Below the pieces are notes generated by a model that ran no database searches, was not told where the DNA came from, and worked only from the letters and a program-made list of their open reading frames with translations. A program made the translations under genes and the position numbers. A DNA stretch of 64,000 nucleotides, from contig OX345641.1 of the NCBI GenBank assembly GCA_947044365.1, positions 6,890,130 through 6,954,129 of the forward strand, given 5' to 3'. The DNA comes from Petrosia ficiformis. Lineage: Eukaryota > Porifera > Demospongiae > Haplosclerida > Petrosiidae. Within the stretch, counting starts at the first letter, position 1. The number at the start of each line of letters is the position of its first letter. Positions 61,116 to 64,000 of the stretch are shown in pieces.

Positions 61116-62484
61116 ATGGATAATGAAGGTAAGTTAGTAGCAATATCTTCTCTCCGAATATATATATATAATACAATTCTGAAAGATCTGACCATTCGTT
61201 AATGTATTTATACTTTCAGCTTTTCAGAAAAGAATGGAGGAATGGCGCAAGCAACAACAAGATATCATTCGTATGAAAAATGAAAAGTTTTCTAAGATTT
61301 TTCGAGTCCCTAATACATCATCATCGAAGGAGAAGGTGACATTCAAAGTACATGATGTTGAACAGTCTCAAAAACGACTTGAAGAAGGTGTTGTGGGTGA
61401 GATAGTCTTGGAACGATGTGGAAGTGTTACACCAGAAGCATTTTCCGATTTTAAATATGTTCCCTTTGAACATACGGGGAGTTATAGGCCAATATGTAAT
61501 GGCTTTATTGCTGCTGTTCACACAGCATTCTCACAACACTATCCTCTTGTGTTTAGCCCTGATGCAATCTGGCTGTGCATAATACAGGGGCTTTCCTTTC
61601 ATATCAATACCAATGCTGATAAGATGCGAAGCTATTTTGTGGAACACGAAGGAAAGAAAGACATCACTGTATGTACTGAGAAAGCATTCGTGAAAGGTTC
61701 ACCTTCAAATCCTTGGCCAGAAATGTTTGACAAGTTTTCTCACGAATTAAGACGTCACGTTGGAGAAAAGACACATGACATTTTGACTCCATCGTTCACA
61801 ACAACTGGTCCCGTTGAACGTGCTGCATCCCAAATAGTGCTAATGGATTGTTTCAAACAATATTTTTGTTACCAGATGGTTTGTATATGTGGCATTCCTG
61901 AAATAACGCTAGAAGGAACTGTAGATGACTGGAAACTACTTCGTGAAAAAGCTCTTACTCTTCGTCAATATGACCTAGATTGGTGGATTAATGAACTCGA
62001 ACCAGTTCTGGATCAATTTGTAGCTGCTGCATCAGGGAATGTTGATAAAAAATTCTGGGTTTCGATTTATAAGCTGGATCGAGCTTATGGTGTTGAACTG
62101 ATAAATGGCTGGATTCTCACACTCTTCCCTTATCTAAAAAAAGGCAGAGATGGTGAAATGAAACGTAATGAATATATGAGCACATGGCAGAAGGTTTCAT
62201 ATGAAGCTAAGCCTACGAAAGGAGGTGATGGATTAAGTGGAGGACCTGATTCAACATCAGTAACTACATCCTCTTTTCATCCTGGTGTTGTCTCTGTGCC
62301 ATTTGAATGGATAGTGTTGTCACAGGAGAAACACTACCCAATGCAATTCTATGCAGGTTTTATGGCCGCAACACAAGACCCAGATACAAAGGCTATTCAT
62401 CCTGAGCTTGGATGGGCAGTGGCTGACAGAAATGAGATTGAAACATCTTCCAAGAAATTATCTGAGAATAAGGATTTTTGGTAA
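61116..62484 (+). CDS. DUF4419-domain protein (intact copy)
   Basis: Exons 61116-61128 and 61220-62484, joined in phase 1, give 425 residues starting MDNEAFQKRMEEWRKQQQD. The 13-nt first exon is followed by GTAAGT, and both parts are conserved in copy 1. The DUF4419 domain covers about residues 70-330: FSPDAIWLCIIQGLSFHINT, GSPSNPWPEMFDKFSHEL, FTTTGPVERAASQIVLMD, CGIPEITLEGTVDDWKLLR, YDLDWW and LDQFVAAASGNVDKKFW. The family is found across eukaryotes and in some bacteria, and I know of no established biochemical role. No signal peptide or TM is seen, so it is probably cytosolic. The tail GWAVADRNEIETSSKKL ends just before the stop. Confidence 0.92.
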
Positions 62485-64000
62485 AAAATACATTGTCAAG
62501 ATTAATTTTTATTTGCTATTATTATTATATGCGTGTCTTATAATCATTAATTTTGTTTAGTAACCTTTTTGGACATAAATTATATTAGCAGTTCCCAAAA
62601 ATAGAATGTATACTTTTGTTTCAATTCATTGTATACAGTCAGTATGATAATTGTATAATGTTGTAAGTTGTTTCAGTATGTGTGTAATTCTTCATATAAG
62701 AAGTCACTATATTTATATTATATAGTCTCATATATGGTAATGGTATGAGAAGTATGTTAGGTGTATATAGCGCATTGTTAGGGTTATGAATAGTACCATG
62801 ACTCAACACATCTATGAATATTAATATGGTTTATAATGCTATTTGTAGGGATTCATGCTGGACTTCGCCCTCTAAATAGTCTCCAAATAGATTTATGTAT
62901 TTCTTCTCACTTAATCATGATATTATTATATTCTGTGGTTTGTATCGGATTAAGAGTCGAGTTATTACAAATTGGAAACTGCAGAAGAGTATATTATGAA
63001 ATTTCACACTATGCGAATTAATGTCCTTATCTCTTATATGATATATACTTTATACATAATATGAATGAAACAGGATGTGCATTGTCATGGTGAACTTCAA
63101 TGACCTTTGGATTATTTAAATTTACACTATTCACAATTGTAATTATCAATGATATGAGTTGTATTAATAGTAGTGGAAGTACACAAATAACCCAATACCT
63201 TTATATTTGATATTCAATTATGTTTACACGAAAATTTAATCCCTCGAAAATTCGTACCCTTACAGTATTAACTTGTATACTAGTACATATACAAGCTATA
63301 TGACTCATAGTAAATAGAATCATTTAAGGATGGTCTTAGAAAAATGTTCATAACTTTAGTTTGGAATGACCAACATCTTTTTACATGCACCATTTTCATA
63401 TAATTATCCTTCCCGTTCTTTTTTGTGTATATACATGTATGTTAAATTTCGCTTCATTATTGAGTTACAGTATAATGAAACTATAAACTACAGTGCATAA
63501 TAAATAAAGTCATGAAATGCTAATTTTGAGGTCATCGTGAATATGAACAAGCTTTACATACATGTACATTCAAGCAGGTTTCATGTCACATAAAACTTGA
63601 AAGTAACTGTATCTGATCATCAAAAAAATTAATTGAGTGAAATTTCTTGAAAACATGTAATCTAATTTACTACAAAAAATTGAAGAGAGCTATTTAGCGA
63701 CAAGGCAACTATTTCTGAAATAAACTGACTCTAAATGTAAAGAATTCCAGCATATTACAACCAAATAGGACAAATAGGCCTAGCAACTGTAATAACAATT
63801 GTGTTTTTGCAGTGTCTTACACCACTCAACATTTGAGAATAAATGTTAACATAATTTATCACCAGGAGTCCATAATGACGTTGACCAGAATCTTACGCTT
63901 TCTGGTCAATGGCTCCTGTTATCACATATGAACGTTCATTAAGTACTGCCAATAAATCTTTCTTTAAGATTTATACCATTACAGTGTAGTGTTCTAGGTG
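62485..64000. other. Right-end intergenic region
   Basis: The 3' flank of DUF4419 copy 2, then AT-rich DNA with a MITE-1 copy at about 63325-63555. No gene is supported. Confidence 0.6.
63325..63555 (-). repeat. MITE-1 family copy
   Basis: Contains GAAAAATGTTCATAACTTTA, TTGGAATGACCAACA, CACCATTTTCATATAATTAT and the terminus GAGGTCATCGTGAATATGAAC, in the order seen in the other copies. Confidence 0.65.

Overview
The window is AT-rich metazoan DNA: short phase-consistent introns with GT/AG borders, no operons, and many short inverted-repeat (MITE-like) elements and minisatellites. The gene content (a YTHDF m6A reader, an SDR16C dehydrogenase, DOMON, death-domain, galectin and DUF4419 proteins) and the compact layout fit a demosponge, probably Amphimedon or a close relative. 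That species assignment is inference from general features; no search was run.

Left third (1-31 kb): an accessory, repeatedly duplicated locus. It holds four small secreted-protein genes of one superfamily in two subtypes: B (B1 3432-4176 and B2 14653-15384, plus strand) and A (A1 8720-9520 and A2 25604-26400, minus strand). All four have three coding exons with two phase-0 introns at matching positions, an exon-2 end reading ACEW, a shared Cys pattern, and related core promoters and 5' UTRs. Between B2 and A2 lies a seven-exon single-pass receptor-like gene (C, 16237-24070, minus): signal peptide, Cys-rich FN3-like ectodomain, PDSS-repeat stalk, transmembrane helix and a tail of about 300 residues with tyrosine motifs including YTDM. 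The last 72 codons of C are duplicated next to B1, where they abut an inverted copy of the DNA upstream of the B genes. The first 5.6 kb of the window is a diverged direct copy of 9.7-16.5 kb, and 5.6-8.3 kb is an inverted copy of B-upstream DNA. A third upstream block (26.6-31 kb) is decayed and has no B gene. I infer a ligand-like family evolving beside a receptor-like gene.

Middle (32-47 kb): conserved housekeeping-type genes. A YTHDF-type m6A reader (minus, four coding exons including an 18-nt start exon and a 22-nt exon) is followed by a repeat-dense stretch, a short unrecognised minus-strand gene (X), and, starting 88 bp from it in divergent orientation, a six-exon SDR16C/retinol-dehydrogenase-like gene.

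Right part (48-64 kb): a four-exon DOMON protein with a C-terminal hydrophobic tail and a duplicated exon 1; a death domain-TM-galectin-galectin fusion; a convergent orphan multipass membrane protein with a signal peptide; and a tandem pair of DUF4419 genes, the left one a pseudogene and the right one intact.

Several minisatellites are internal expansions of MITE-like elements, and one MITE supplies either the splice donor or the stop of gene X.
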